Assembly (NCBI GenBank): GCA_020634575.1
Contig: JACKBM010000010.1
Location: 1 to 64,000 of the forward strand
Direction: 5' to 3'
Source of the DNA: Ardenticatenales bacterium
Lineage (GTDB): Bacteria; Chloroflexota; Anaerolineae; Promineifilales; Promineifilaceae
DNA: 64,000 nucleotides
The translations under genes were made by a program, and so were the position numbers. Below are positions 32,915 to 43,153 of this stretch, one piece after another (positions within the stretch are counted from its first letter, which is position 1; each line of letters starts with the position of its first letter). The notes beneath the pieces were generated by a model that did no database searches, was not told the DNA's origin, and was given only the letters and a program-made list of their open reading frames with translations.

Positions 32915-34146
32915 CCTTCTCTTACCAAATCGGCAGTGGCGGTTTGGTGGTCCATGACCCAGAGGTAGAGGTCGGCTTCGGTGCGGTGGGGGAAGTCGGC
33001 CAGGGTGCCGAGTTCGCGCAGGACCTGGATTTTGGGCAGGTAGACATGGTCATACCAGGAGGCGGCCGCTTGAGGGAGGCTGACCGGGCCGTTTTGCCTC
33101 TGGCCCAGATAATAGCGGTGGACGGAGATATGCTCGAGTAGTTTGCCGTACTTACCGGCCAGCGTGAGGCGGATGTCGCTGGCCGGCCGGTTTTCGGCCA
33201 GCTTTGTCTGGGCCAGGAAACTTTCCCGTTCCTCAGCCAGAATGAGATGATCGATCCAGGTGGCGGTGTTGAGACGGCGGATGATGCGGGCAACAGGCGC
33301 CTGGGCATAAATCTCCGCCAGCCGTTCCGTGGCGGCGGCCGGATGGCCGGCCCGCTCCTCGCGGCGCAGCCAACGATATTCGCTGACATAAAGGTAGAGG
33401 TCAGTCAGAGTAAATTCCGGGAAAGAAGTTGTCAGCCCTTGTTGTTTGATAACCTCGACGAGGGGCAGGTAGACGTTGTCATACCATGAGGTGGCTGCCT
33501 CGGGGATGCTGACGTAGGCGTCGCGGTCCTCGCCCAGGAACCAGGCGTGACTGCGGATATGTTCGGCCAGCCGGTTGTAATGGCGGGGCTGGCTGAGGTT
33601 GAGGGCATGGTCAGGGGAGTTGATGACCGGCCGGTTCTTACCCAGCTCCGTCTCGGTCAGGAAAGCTGCATAATCCTTAAGTGAGCGCAGTTCGGCCCGG
33701 TCCAGGGTGGGCTTGAGCGGCACTGGCACATCGATTTCAGCCACGTAGGCATCGATTTCCAGTTGGCCCCGTTCGCGGGCGACGGAGACGCGGTGGTTGC
33801 CATCCTTGACGAAGTAAACATCACCAATCTTATACGCTTCGATGGGCGGCAGCTCCACATCCGCATAGCGTAGCGTGCCGATGTTGACCCAACGCTCGCT
33901 GGTGATCTCCTGCGTAGGCAGGAAGGCGCGGTCAAAGTCCTTGTAGCGGCTGACTGAGCCGACGATATTTTCGATGGGGATGCTACGCACGCCCAGGTCG
34001 CGCTGGCCGCCGAAGGGCAGGTCGCTGCGGACCTGGTCGAAGGGTAGCAGTTCCAGCTCTTCGCCGGTAAACCAGCTGCGTATGCGCCGCCAGAGGGCGC
34101 GCCGCTGGGCCTGGCGGAAATCGGAAAAGGCCATTTGTCGATACAT
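32902..34146 (-). CDS. ParB-like nuclease-fold protein with duplicated C-terminal module
   Basis: 414 residues from ATG 34146 (a TTG at 34176 is possible). The N-terminal half has the ParB/sulfiredoxin-type motif DVYFVKDGNHRVSVARERG after a region resembling DNA-binding or nucleotide-using ParB folds. The C-terminal half holds two copies of a module of about 125 residues: the first contains ATSWYDNVYLPLVEVI and LTDLYLYVSEY, the second AASWYDHVYLPKIQVL and EADLYLWVMDH. There is no helix-turn-helix like that of true chromosomal ParB. ParB-fold proteins of this kind are often of unknown function. It has no ribosome-binding site and may be leaderless. The 3' end overlaps the repeat at 32798-32914. 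Confidence 0.7.
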   Translation of the reverse strand: MYRQMAFSDFRQAQRRALWRRIRSWFTGEELELLPFDQVRSDLPFGGQRDLGVRSIPIENIVGSVSRYKDFDRAFLPTQEITSERWVNIGTLRYADVELPPIEAYKIGDVYFVKDGNHRVSVARERGQLEIDAYVAEIDVPVPLKPTLDRAELRSLKDYAAFLTETELGKNRPVINSPDHALNLSQPRHYNRLAEHIRSHAWFLGEDRDAYVSIPEAATSWYDNVYLPLVEVIKQQGLTTSFPEFTLTDLYLYVSEYRWLRREERAGHPAAATERLAEIYAQAPVARIIRRLNTATWIDHLILAEERESFLAQTKLAENRPASDIRLTLAGKYGKLLEHISVHRYYLGQRQNGPVSLPQAAASWYDHVYLPKIQVLRELGTLADFPHRTEADLYLWVMDHQTATADLVREGATD

Positions 34147-34251
34147 AGTTAGCCCGCATTGTAAGGGGTGCGTCAAGTAGGGTCTACCGGCAGATCAACC
34201 GAAGATAGGGGGTAAGGGTTTCGGGCAGATTGCTGTTGGCCTAAGGCATCG

Positions 34252-35556
34252 TTAATCTGCGGCGAGGGGGAGTACGACCTGGCCGATAACGCCGGCGGCG
34301 TTGGCGCTCTGGATGCGGGCCGGGGTGATTTGGTTGGCGAGACCGGCCGGTCCCACCCCCTGCACCCGCACATAATTGTCCGTATAGCCAACCCAGCGCA
34401 GGCCGTCATCATCCGCGCCGGTTACCTGCTCCCATAAAACCGGCTGCTCGCTGCCGACCATGCCCGCATGAAAGGCCAGGCTCATTTCCTGGCCCAGGGC
34501 GATCATCCGCGCCGCCCGCGCTTTTTTCTCTGCCTTATCCACATGTTTGTACATGCGCGCTGCCGCGGTGCCGGGCCGCTTGCTGTAGGAGAACACATGG
34601 AGCCGGGCAAAAGCGATCGCGGCCACATAATCCAGGCTTTCCTGAAAATCAGCCTCGCTCTCGCCGGGAAAACCGACGATAACGTCGGTGCTCAGGTTCA
34701 GGCCGGGGATGGCGGCTCGGGCGGCCTCTACCAGGCGGTGGAAGCTGCGCCGGCTGGTGCGCCGGGCCATCTTGCGCAGGATGCGGTCGCTGCCGCTTTG
34801 CAGGGGCAGATGCAGATGGGGCAGCAGCCGGGGATTTTCCCACAACGTGAAAAAATCAGGCGCCAGATCCCACGGCTCCAGCGAAGACAGGCGTAGTCGA
34901 GGAATGTCCGTGTGGGCCAGGATCGCCTGAACGAGATCGCGCAGACCATGGGGTTGGCCCAGATCGTGGCCGTAGCTGCCCAGATGGACGCCGGTCAGGA
35001 CCGCTTCCCGGTAACCCGCCGCCGCCAGCGCCTGGATCTCGGCCACGACGTCACCCAAATGGCGACTGACGCCATCACCCCGGGCCACCGTGGTGACGCA
35101 GAAGGTGCAGCGGTTGTTGCAGCCATCCTGCACTTTAATGAAGGCGCGCGTATTGCTGGCGCCGCCGGCGAGGTATTCGCGCAGGATGGGCTCCTTCTCA
35201 AAGACGGGTTGGCTGATGTCGATGCTAGGGTCGATGAGCTGGACCAGCCCTGCCTTATCCTTATTGGCCACAACCTGACCAACGCCTTCGACCACTGCGA
35301 GCTCATCCGGGGCAATCGTTGCATAGCAGCCGGTCAGCAGGATCTCCGCTGTTCCGTTTTGCCGGTGGATGCGCCGGGTTTTGCTGCGGGCATCTTTGGC
35401 GGCTTCGGCAGTGACGGCACAGGTGTTGATGATCACCTTATCGGCACTGGCGCTATCCGCCACGATCTCGTGGCCCTGGGCCAGCAACTGCCGCCCCATC
35501 GTCTCGATCTCGCTCTGATTCAGCCGGCAGCCGATGGAGTGGAGGTAGATGCGCAT
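34252..35556 (-). CDS. mtaB: tRNA (t6A37) methylthiotransferase MtaB
   Basis: A 434-residue radical SAM enzyme adding a methylthio group to t6A37 of tRNA. The N-terminal domain has the three Cys of the auxiliary cluster (SIGCRLNQSE, INTCAVT, LTGCYATIAP). The radical SAM Cys motif is DGCNNRCTFC near residue 150, and GFPGESEADF and the C-terminal TRAM region follow. The GCRLNQ start separates MtaB from MiaB and RimO. It precedes the ParB-like gene on the same strand. Confidence 0.92.
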   Translation of the reverse strand: MRIYLHSIGCRLNQSEIETMGRQLLAQGHEIVADSASADKVIINTCAVTAEAAKDARSKTRRIHRQNGTAEILLTGCYATIAPDELAVVEGVGQVVANKDKAGLVQLIDPSIDISQPVFEKEPILREYLAGGASNTRAFIKVQDGCNNRCTFCVTTVARGDGVSRHLGDVVAEIQALAAAGYREAVLTGVHLGSYGHDLGQPHGLRDLVQAILAHTDIPRLRLSSLEPWDLAPDFFTLWENPRLLPHLHLPLQSGSDRILRKMARRTSRRSFHRLVEAARAAIPGLNLSTDVIVGFPGESEADFQESLDYVAAIAFARLHVFSYSKRPGTAAARMYKHVDKAEKKARAARMIALGQEMSLAFHAGMVGSEQPVLWEQVTGADDDGLRWVGYTDNYVRVQGVGPAGLANQITPARIQSANAAGVIGQVVLPLAAD

Positions 35557-35568
35557 GAAGGTATTATA

Positions 35569-35698
35569 GCTGTTAGCTCTTAGCTGTCAGCTGTTAGTGG
35601 GCCGTAAGCGTTTTCGGACATCGTTCGCTCTTAGGCTTGTGCGATGCTGGTCAATCCCGGACTTCACTAACAGCTAATAGCTATCAGCTAACAGCTCT
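35569..35698. repeat. Palindromic TAGCTGTTAGC-family repeat
   Basis: The left arm TAGCTGTTAGCTCTTAGCTG and the right arm ending TAGCTATCAGCTAACAGCT enclose a GGGCC-containing core. It fills the gap between der and mtaB, and its right end directly precedes the der stop codon. Confidence 0.85.
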
Positions 35699-37058
35699 AT
35701 CCAAACCGATCCTCACTCCGTGCCCGAAACACCAACTTCAGCGGTGTCCCCTCAAACGAGAACTGCTCGCGGAGGCGGTTTTCCAGGTAGCGCTGGTAGC
35801 TGAAGTGGACCCACTCGGGTTTGTTGCAGAAGAAAACGAGGGTGGGTGGGGCGACGCCGGCCTGGGTGGCGTAGAAGAATTTGACGCGCACGCCGCCGCG
35901 GTTGGGCGGGGGTTGGCGGTAGACGGCTTCGCGCAGGAACTTGTTGAGCTCGGCTGTGCCGATGCGTTGGAAGCGGTTTTCGTTAACCGTCTGCACCAGC
36001 TCCAGGATCTTGTTGACCCGCTGACCACTTTTGGCGGAGATGAACATGAGTGGGGCGTAGGGGATGAAGTTCAGCGCCTCACGCACTTGCTGTTCGTAGG
36101 CGTGCATCGTGTGGGTATCTTTCTCGACAGCATCCCATTTATTGACCAGGATGATGATGGCGGCGTCTTCTTCCTGCATCATGCCGGCGATGTGGGCGTC
36201 CTGGGCGGTGACCCCATCCTGCGCGTCGATGAGCAGCAGGGCGACATCGGCCCGGTCGAGCGCTTTGACAGCGCGTAACACACTATATTTCTCCACGCCT
36301 GGCTCAATCCGGCCGCGCCGGCGGATACCGGCGGTGTCGATCAGGGTGAAATCCTGCCCTTCCCAGGTGACCAGTGAGTCGATGGCGTCCCGGGTGGTGC
36401 CGGCGATGGGGCTGACGATAACCCGTTCTTCGCCGAGCAGCTTGTTGACCAAAGTCGACTTGCCGGCATTCGGCCGGCCGAGAATGGCTACCTTGATGGT
36501 GTCATCCTCGATATCATCTTCCAGCACTTCAGGGATGGATTCAACGATGAGGTCGAGCAGGTCGCCGATGCCGGCGCCGTGCAGGGCGGAAATGGGCATC
36601 ACGTCGCCTGAGGCCAGCTCGTAAAATTCGTAGATGTTTTCCTGGAGTTTGCTTGATTCCAGCTTGTTGGCGGCGACAATGACCGGCTTTTTACTACGCC
36701 GCAGGGCATCAGCCACCTCGCGGTCCGCCGTAGTGACGCCGACGGTGCCGTCGACGACATGGATGATGACGTCGGCATCCTGGATGGCGATGGCGGCCTG
36801 CTGGCGGATGGCGGGCATAAAGCGCTCAGAATCTTCAGAGAGGGGAGCGCTGTTCCAGCCGGACTCATATTCGATGCCGCCGGTGTCCACAACCATGAAG
36901 ACCTGACCATTCCAGTCCGTCTCCGCGTAGAGGCGGTCCCGCGTGGTGCCAGCCACATCGGAGACGACGGCGAGGCGCCGGCCGACGAGGCGATTAAACA
37001 GGGTGGATTTACCCACGTTGGGCCGCCCGACGAGGGCGACAAGTGGTTTTCTACTCAT
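35697..37058 (-). CDS. der: Ribosome-associated GTPase Der (EngA)
   Basis: A 453-residue GTPase with two tandem G domains: first P-loop LVGRPNVGKSTLFNRL with DTGGIEY, second ILGRPNAGKSTLVNKL with DTAGIRRRG; the base-recognition motifs are NKLE and NKWD. A KH-like C-terminal domain follows. Der is needed for 50S subunit maturation. Length is typical. The gene ends at a repeat element, and the long palindromic element at 37150-37340 lies just upstream. Confidence 0.96.
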   Translation of the reverse strand: MSRKPLVALVGRPNVGKSTLFNRLVGRRLAVVSDVAGTTRDRLYAETDWNGQVFMVVDTGGIEYESGWNSAPLSEDSERFMPAIRQQAAIAIQDADVIIHVVDGTVGVTTADREVADALRRSKKPVIVAANKLESSKLQENIYEFYELASGDVMPISALHGAGIGDLLDLIVESIPEVLEDDIEDDTIKVAILGRPNAGKSTLVNKLLGEERVIVSPIAGTTRDAIDSLVTWEGQDFTLIDTAGIRRRGRIEPGVEKYSVLRAVKALDRADVALLLIDAQDGVTAQDAHIAGMMQEEDAAIIILVNKWDAVEKDTHTMHAYEQQVREALNFIPYAPLMFISAKSGQRVNKILELVQTVNENRFQRIGTAELNKFLREAVYRQPPPNRGGVRVKFFYATQAGVAPPTLVFFCNKPEWVHFSYQRYLENRLREQFSFEGTPLKLVFRARSEDRFG

Positions 37059-37149
37059 GATAATTCACTCAAAAAATTAAAGGTGTGCGTGACGACAAAT
37101 CATAGCACACCTTTAGTGGCTTGGATACAGCGAGTTCAGCCGGGGTGTA

Positions 37150-37340
37150 GTAGAAACTCGTAAGGCAACACCAACTTGCGGTGGCGGCGCTGGAAGCGCC
37201 GTGCTGATGGCGACAAAAAGTGCCCTGAACGGGCACTCAAACAGATTCGCAACACGTATCAGTGCCCATTCAGGGCACCTGGCCTATAACATGAGCACGG
37301 CGCTTCCAGCGCCGCCACGCTAATACAAACGAGTTATTAC
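37150..37340. repeat. Long palindromic element with 25-bp perfect terminal arms
   Basis: The arms 37181-37205 (GTGGCGGCGCTGGAAGCGCC...) and 37294-37318 are exact reverse complements over 25 bases. Inside are two further short palindromes, each with a GTGCCC/GGGCAC stem (about 37221-37237 and 37262-37278). The extended flanks (AACTCG and CGAGTT, about 37155 and 37329) are also complementary. No ORF. The form is that of a MITE or a foldback element. Confidence 0.85.
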
Positions 37341-37355
37341 TGCTCCCCTTAGCTG

Positions 37356-38753
37356 TTAAAGGAGCCACCAGCGTTCAGCCAGGGCTACCCGCCGCGGGGG
37401 TAAGGCGGCGAACAACGGCGGGCCTGGGCCATCGCCACTGCTCAAGGCGATGGTGCCTGGGGCCAGTTGCAGGGTGTTGGTGGCCGGCGTTGTGGCGGTG
37501 ATGGGCAGGGTGGTCGTGATGCCGGCCGTGCTGGTCACCACGTCGGTGATGAAAACGGTGACGACGGTCGGCAGGATGGAGCGAACCTCGATCTCCTCGG
37601 CGAAAATGTCGACGGCCGGGACCACTTCATGGGTGCCGGGTTCGAGGCCGAACAGATCCAGGGTGACCCGGATATCTTGCTCAGTCAAGGTGTCCACAAT
37701 CGGCAAAGGACCGAAGAGGGTGAGGCGGACGGTTTCCACATCCAGCGTCACCGTCAGCGTGTCAGCCAGGCCGCGAATGACCGGCTCGACGCGCAGAATT
37801 TCGGTGCTGAGCAGCGGTTCGATCTCGGCGGTGACCACAAAGGGGGTGACTTCTACCAGCTCAATGCCATCCGGCAGGTCCAGGGCGACCTGCTGGGTGA
37901 AAGATTCGGTCAGATCGGTGATGTCGATGGTCTGGGTCTGGATAGCGCCGAGGTTGTTGATTTGCTCTGGCGTGCCGCTGACCTGGACAAAATCGGGGGA
38001 GACGGTCAGGTTGGTGAGCCGGTAGCCGGTAGCGGGCAGTCCCGTCCAATTGACGACAATGGGCACGGCCTGGACGCCATCCAATTGCTCGATCGGTACG
38101 ATGGCCTGGACCTGTTCGGCGCTGGGGGTCAGGCCGCTGACGCTGGCCACGTTGCCGGACTGGTCATAAAAGATGGGCCGGCGCGGCGCGTTGAAGGATT
38201 CGCGGGCGTTGTCCAGAACGACGGTGACGCGGGCCTCGGCGATGGCGTTGACGCGCTGGCTGGGACCGGTTAACTGGATGGTGGCCGGGTCCGTCGTCCC
38301 CTGGCCGATCGCGTAGCCGGCCGAAGCGGAGCCGGCGACAATCAATTGCACGGAAATGTCACGCGTGATCAGGCGGTCAACCGTGACCTGCGTTTGCGTT
38401 GGGATGGGGACGCTAATGCTGAGCTCTTCCGGATCAATCAAATCGTTGACGAATTGAATCTGGATTTCGATATTGCTGATGTCAGCCACAATTTCACTGA
38501 GGTCGGCAATGGCCACAAAATCGTTAGCGGCGACATCGGTCATGAGCGAAGTGGGGCCGTCAACGGTGATCTGGACGCTTTCGACGGTGTTTTCCACCAG
38601 GATGCGGCTGGCCGGGAGGTTGGCCGTCATCACGGGGATCACATAGGTGCGCGTTTCGATAGGATCGTCAATGCGGACGGCGATGACCCAGATGACGGTG
38701 GCGATGATCAGGGCGGCGAGGAGCGTCAGGAGGTTGTCGGCAAGGTTTCGCAT
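37356..38753 (-). CDS. cdaR: YbbR-domain protein (CdaR-like regulator of CdaA)
   Basis: A 465-residue protein with one N-terminal transmembrane helix (LLTLLAALIIATVIWVIAV) and an external region made of YbbR-type beta domains (repeats of about 85 residues with VSGTPEQIN and LTGPSQRVN-type turns). The C-terminal 60 residues are low-complexity Thr/Pro. In other bacteria CdaR binds and regulates the diadenylate cyclase encoded next to it. The start is 6 bases after the cdaA stop, so the two are co-expressed. Confidence 0.85.
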   Translation of the reverse strand: MRNLADNLLTLLAALIIATVIWVIAVRIDDPIETRTYVIPVMTANLPASRILVENTVESVQITVDGPTSLMTDVAANDFVAIADLSEIVADISNIEIQIQFVNDLIDPEELSISVPIPTQTQVTVDRLITRDISVQLIVAGSASAGYAIGQGTTDPATIQLTGPSQRVNAIAEARVTVVLDNARESFNAPRRPIFYDQSGNVASVSGLTPSAEQVQAIVPIEQLDGVQAVPIVVNWTGLPATGYRLTNLTVSPDFVQVSGTPEQINNLGAIQTQTIDITDLTESFTQQVALDLPDGIELVEVTPFVVTAEIEPLLSTEILRVEPVIRGLADTLTVTLDVETVRLTLFGPLPIVDTLTEQDIRVTLDLFGLEPGTHEVVPAVDIFAEEIEVRSILPTVVTVFITDVVTSTAGITTTLPITATTPATNTLQLAPGTIALSSGDGPGPPLFAALPPRRVALAERWWLL

Positions 38754-38759
38754 TGTCAG

Positions 38760-39587
38760 TTACTCTGCCGCGGCCACGACGGGACCATCATCTGGCTGGT
38801 TACGCCGGTTATTGATGAAGGCATGGAGGATATCGCTGAGGCGATTGGGATCCTGGCGGCGGATGAGGCGGCCGTTGTGGGCGATGGTGATCCGGCCGGT
38901 TTCCTCCGACACAATCACCACAATCGCATCACTCACCTCGCTTAAGCCCAGGCCAGCACGATGGCGCAGCCCTAATTGGCGGTCAGACAGGCTGCTCGTC
39001 GACAACGGCATCACACAGGCCGCCGCCACAATCTTCTCACCACGCACGATAACGGCGCCATCATGCAGCTCCGTGTTCTTATTAAATATCGTCAGGAACA
39101 GCTCCGGCGATGGCTCCGCATCCAGCAAAATGCCCGTATCCACATACTCCTGCAAACCCGTTTCCTGCTCAATCACAATCAACGCCCCATGACGGCGTTG
39201 CGAGAGGTGCAGGCAAGCATTGCCAATGGCGTCTAGCATGGGGCTGCGTTCGTTGCGGCGGAAGAAACGGAGGAATTGGCCGGTGCGCCCCGCCTTGTCC
39301 AGTGCCCGGCGCAGCTCCGGCTGAAACAACACCGGGAAGGCGACCAACAGGGCGGGGAAGATGGTCTGGAAAACCAGGTTGAAAGCGGGCAGGTCGATGA
39401 ATGAGGTCGCCAGGGCGACAAGCGCGACGATGATGAGCAGCCCGCGCAACAGCTGCACAGCGCGCGTGCCGCGAATCACGATGAGCATGACAAAAATGAT
39501 CGCCGTGACCAGCAGAATATCGGCAAAGGCTGCCGCGTTCAGACGGTCAATATAAAAGGGGATCTGTTCCAGAATCGCTTCTAACAT
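38760..39587 (-). CDS. cdaA: Membrane diadenylate cyclase CdaA
   Basis: A 275-residue protein with three N-terminal transmembrane helices (about 20-90) and a DisA_N cyclase domain. The active-site motifs are ELHDGAVIVRGEKIVAA (DGA) and GLRHRAGLGLSE (RHR). It makes c-di-AMP from two ATP, a messenger for potassium, osmolyte and cell-wall homeostasis. Length is standard. Operon with cdaR; no glmM gene follows. Confidence 0.94.
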   Translation of the reverse strand: MLEAILEQIPFYIDRLNAAAFADILLVTAIIFVMLIVIRGTRAVQLLRGLLIIVALVALATSFIDLPAFNLVFQTIFPALLVAFPVLFQPELRRALDKAGRTGQFLRFFRRNERSPMLDAIGNACLHLSQRRHGALIVIEQETGLQEYVDTGILLDAEPSPELFLTIFNKNTELHDGAVIVRGEKIVAAACVMPLSTSSLSDRQLGLRHRAGLGLSEVSDAIVVIVSEETGRITIAHNGRLIRRQDPNRLSDILHAFINNRRNQPDDGPVVAAAE

Positions 39588-39750
39588 TACGGCTTGTCAA
39601 ACTCATCAACCAGACAGCGGACTGTCATCCTGGTTGAACAATACAAAAAATGACCGTATATGGCCACACCAATATACCGCCATAGCCGCTAAAACGGACT
39701 ATTAAAGGACACGTCTAATGAAATTGGGGAAGGCACAAACTTACAACAGA

Positions 39751-42054
39751 TCAGGAATTAACCTGTTGTCGTAAATCCTCCAGGAGCTGTTTGTATTGGC
39801 CGACTTGCGGCGGACGTAATTGGACGATCTTTTCGATAGTCTTGATCGCCTTTTCGGTCTCGCCGGCACTGACTTGCTCGTCGCCTAATTTATCCAACAG
39901 CTCAACTGCATCCTGAACCCGATTTTGCTGACCATAAAGACGCGCCAGGCGTTCTACCAGACCGGCATCATTAGGCCGCTGCCGGTTCATGTCTTCCAAA
40001 ATGCCAATAACTTTGCCTCCCCGTCCACTCTGGATGAGCTGGATCAGGTATTGGTCCAGTTCGCTCAGTGCATGGCGAGGCTGTCGCGTCTTGTAGTACA
40101 GATCAATAAGCGTGATAGCGGCTCGTTCATCGGCCGGCTCGAGTTTGCGCAACTCGCGGAAGGAGGTGAGGGCCCGGCCCCAATCCAGCCGCTGCATGTC
40201 GATGTCGCCAATGAGGCGGAGCAGGCGTGCCTGCCAGTGTACCTCGGCCGAGCCGCGCGGCGCCAGCTTGAGCGCCTCCTGGTAGGCGTCGCGGGCTTTA
40301 TCCAGCTGCGCCAGCTGGTAATAGGAATCACCCAACGCCAGGTAATGCTCCAGGGCCCGGTCGATCTGCCCATGCCGCTTGAGCAGGTCGATGAGACGGG
40401 AGCGCACGGTGATGTCCAGCGGCGAAATGTTCACCACCTCTTCATAGGCGGTGATGGCGCTGTTGATGTCGCCACGCACCCGGAATGTATCGCCCACGAC
40501 GATAAATTTCTGGGCCGCGGCGCTGCTCCGCTTCTGCTGGGCCAGCAAATGGCCCAATTGCATGTGAGCCGGCAGATAATCTGCCGAGAGCTGCACCGCC
40601 CGGTACGCTTCCTCAATGGCGGCGCTCAACATGCCGCGCCGGGCATATTCCTGGCTCAGATAGAGTGATTCCAGCACATGCTCGGAGCCGGCGGTGAGGA
40701 TGTCGCCCAAAATCATCGTGTTGCCGGCGGAAATGGAGTCCAGGCGGCCGCGGGCTTCCATCACTTTGTCTTCCCAACCTTTATGGCTGAGGAATTCGAC
40801 CAGCGTGTTGGCGAAAGCGGTTGCCTTTTCCGGCTCACCCTTGGTTACCAGGCTGTCGGCCAGGTTTTCGTATAGCTGGATGAGCCGATCGCTGTGCGCT
40901 TTTTCCACGGTTTGCAGGTCGACGATCTTGAGGACGGTGACAAAATGCTCAACGGCCTGTTCGATGCGGCCGCGCGCCCGATGGCATTCACCCAGGGCAA
41001 AATGGCTGCCCAGGCGATACTCAGGATCGTTCTTAACTGACTCGAACTCTGTGATGGCGTCTTCAAAGCGCAGCCGCTCCTGGTAGAGCAGGCCGAGGTT
41101 AAAGGCGACGGCGGAGCTGTTGACACCCAGCGCCTTGCACTGCTCGTAGCAGCTGATCGCCTCATTAATCAGGCCGCGTGTCTGGAAATCCAGCGCCTTG
41201 CTGATCAGGGCATCCCGTTGCAGCTTGGCAAAATCATCTTCGTCGCCCTCATCGTCAAAAAGCTCTTCGGCCAGCCGCTCCAGCGCCATGCGCCGGGCGT
41301 CCTCAACCGGGTTAGAGACCTCTGCGTCTGCCGGGGTGTCCCAATCCAGCGGATCGGCGAGGCCGTCGAGGGCGGGGACGCCGGTGGCGGAAGCCGGGCC
41401 GTCGCCATTGGGGCTCAGCAATTCCGCCAGGTGATCATCATGATCCCATTCGCTGGGCAGTTTTTCATTTTGCTGTACGAGTTCGATGGCGGTGAGGACA
41501 TCAGGGTTGCGCGGGTCCAGTTGCAGCGCTTGCTGGCAGATCTGGAGCGCCTTCTGATGGTCGCCGCGCGCCTGCAGGATGCGAGCGCTGGCCAGTAGTT
41601 CTTTGATGGCGCTCTGGGCGAGCCCTTGCCGTTGGTAAACGGCGGCGAGGCGTTGATGGCCGCCAAGCAGGTCGGGGTCCAGCCGGACGGCGCGATGCCA
41701 GTTTTCTACCGCTTCGTCCAACAGACGGCGGCGGATCTGGATTTCGCCGATGGCCATGTAGGTCTTGCCGGCTTCACGGCTCAGCCCCAGCTCTTCCTGC
41801 ACATTGGCAATCTGGCGCAGGTAGATGATGTCACCCTGGGAGTAGCGGGCCGCCAGCTTGTAGTTGGCCAGTGCCTTGTCCAGGTCCTGCATCTCGTAGT
41901 AGGCCATCCCCAGGCCGGCATAGGGCGCCGGCTCAGTGGGAATCTCGGCGACGGCGGATTCAAACTCCTTGATCGCCTCGGCCCATTTCTGGTCCCAGCT
42001 ATAGGAATGACCCCGGTTCAGGGCCTCTTCGTAGCGAGCTTGTTTACTCGACAT
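39751..42054 (-). CDS. Large TPR-repeat protein
   Basis: A 767-residue soluble protein with no signal peptide, built almost entirely of tetratricopeptide repeats (for example APYAGLGMAYYEMQDLDKAL, and AVAFNLGLLYQERLRFEDAI). There are probably about fifteen repeats, with a Ser/Asp-rich linker around residues 205-260. No enzyme domain is recognisable. TPR solenoids act as protein-interaction scaffolds. It stands alone between cdaA and argF. Confidence 0.8.
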   Translation of the reverse strand: MSSKQARYEEALNRGHSYSWDQKWAEAIKEFESAVAEIPTEPAPYAGLGMAYYEMQDLDKALANYKLAARYSQGDIIYLRQIANVQEELGLSREAGKTYMAIGEIQIRRRLLDEAVENWHRAVRLDPDLLGGHQRLAAVYQRQGLAQSAIKELLASARILQARGDHQKALQICQQALQLDPRNPDVLTAIELVQQNEKLPSEWDHDDHLAELLSPNGDGPASATGVPALDGLADPLDWDTPADAEVSNPVEDARRMALERLAEELFDDEGDEDDFAKLQRDALISKALDFQTRGLINEAISCYEQCKALGVNSSAVAFNLGLLYQERLRFEDAITEFESVKNDPEYRLGSHFALGECHRARGRIEQAVEHFVTVLKIVDLQTVEKAHSDRLIQLYENLADSLVTKGEPEKATAFANTLVEFLSHKGWEDKVMEARGRLDSISAGNTMILGDILTAGSEHVLESLYLSQEYARRGMLSAAIEEAYRAVQLSADYLPAHMQLGHLLAQQKRSSAAAQKFIVVGDTFRVRGDINSAITAYEEVVNISPLDITVRSRLIDLLKRHGQIDRALEHYLALGDSYYQLAQLDKARDAYQEALKLAPRGSAEVHWQARLLRLIGDIDMQRLDWGRALTSFRELRKLEPADERAAITLIDLYYKTRQPRHALSELDQYLIQLIQSGRGGKVIGILEDMNRQRPNDAGLVERLARLYGQQNRVQDAVELLDKLGDEQVSAGETEKAIKTIEKIVQLRPPQVGQYKQLLEDLRQQVNS

Positions 42055-42232
42055 GCAGAACTCTTTTTTGCGCTTGCGCCCCGAGTCTGTGACCCGTTGA
42101 GGCTAACCCCATGGCCCCTGGCTGCTGTCATATCCGGCCGGTATCAAACAGCCAGGGTACTAGAGTATAAAATGATTCGACTATTTTTCGCCAGAGTTTC
42201 ACGGCATCTTGACCGCGATCCGGCGGAAATGG

Positions 42233-43153
42233 CTAGGCACCACCCAATAATTTGGCCAAAATGGCCTTCTGCGCGTGCATCCGGTTATGGGCCTGCGGGA
42301 AGACGACCGACTGCGGGCTATCCGCCACCTCGTCGGTGATCTCCTCGCCCCGGTGGGCGGGCAGGCAATGCATCACAATCGCGTCCGCTTTGGCCCGGCC
42401 GATCAGCTTGCTGTTGAGCTGATAGGGCGGGAACACCTTGAGCCGTTCGGCTGTCTCCGCTTCCTGGCCCATGCTGGTCCAGACATCAGTATAAATCACG
42501 TCCGCGCCTTCGACGGCGGCATCCGGGTCTTCAAACGCTTCGATGGCGACGCCTTTGTGGTTCATGCTTTCGGCCAGTTCGTGATCTTCTTCAGTGAGAT
42601 GGTAACCGGCCGGTGAGGCGATCCGGAAATTCGCCCCCAGCTTCACTGCGGCAAAGAGCAGGGAGCGGGTGACGTTGTTGCTGTCGCCGACATAGGTGAT
42701 GTTCAACCCTTCCAGCGACCCTTTTGCCTCGACAATCGTAAGCACATCGGCGAGCGCCTGAGCCGGGTGGCCATAATCACTCAACCCGTTGATCACGGGC
42801 ACGGAGGCATATTCGGCCAGCTGCACGATATGGTCATGCTCAAAAACACGGGCCATGATGCCATCCACATAACCGGAGAGCACGCGGGCCACATCCGGCA
42901 CGCTTTCCCGCTGGCCCATCTTGATCTCCTGCGGCGCCAGGTACAGGGCATAGCCGCCCAGGTGGACCATCGCCATTTCAAAGGAGACGCGCGTGCGCAG
43001 GGAGGGCTTCATAAATAGCATCGCCAGGCTCTTGCCCTGGAGGATGGGTTTATTGCCACCGGCTTTCCACTCTGCTTTCAATTGTAGGGCCAGCTGAATC
43101 AGCTCGGAGAGCTCATCAGGGCTAAGATCGGCTATGCTCAGGTAATGCTTCAT
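42233..43153 (-). CDS. argF: Ornithine carbamoyltransferase
   Basis: A 306-residue enzyme joining ornithine and carbamoyl phosphate to citrulline. The carbamoyl-phosphate loop is [25 protein letters not shown] and ornithine-site [11 protein letters not shown] follow. The S-L-R-T-R form of the loop differs from the more common S-T-R-T-R. It is separated from the rest of the arginine cluster by a membrane-protein gene on the other strand and must have its own promoter; a -10-like TACAAT is on the minus strand at 43180-43185. Confidence 0.9.
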   Translation of the reverse strand: MKHYLSIADLSPDELSELIQLALQLKAEWKAGGNKPILQGKSLAMLFMKPSLRTRVSFEMAMVHLGGYALYLAPQEIKMGQRESVPDVARVLSGYVDGIMARVFEHDHIVQLAEYASVPVINGLSDYGHPAQALADVLTIVEAKGSLEGLNITYVGDSNNVTRSLLFAAVKLGANFRIASPAGYHLTEEDHELAESMNHKGVAIEAFEDPDAAVEGADVIYTDVWTSMGQEAETAERLKVFPPYQLNSKLIGRAKADAIVMHCLPAHRGEEITDEVADSPQSVVFPQAHNRMHAQKAILAKLLGGA

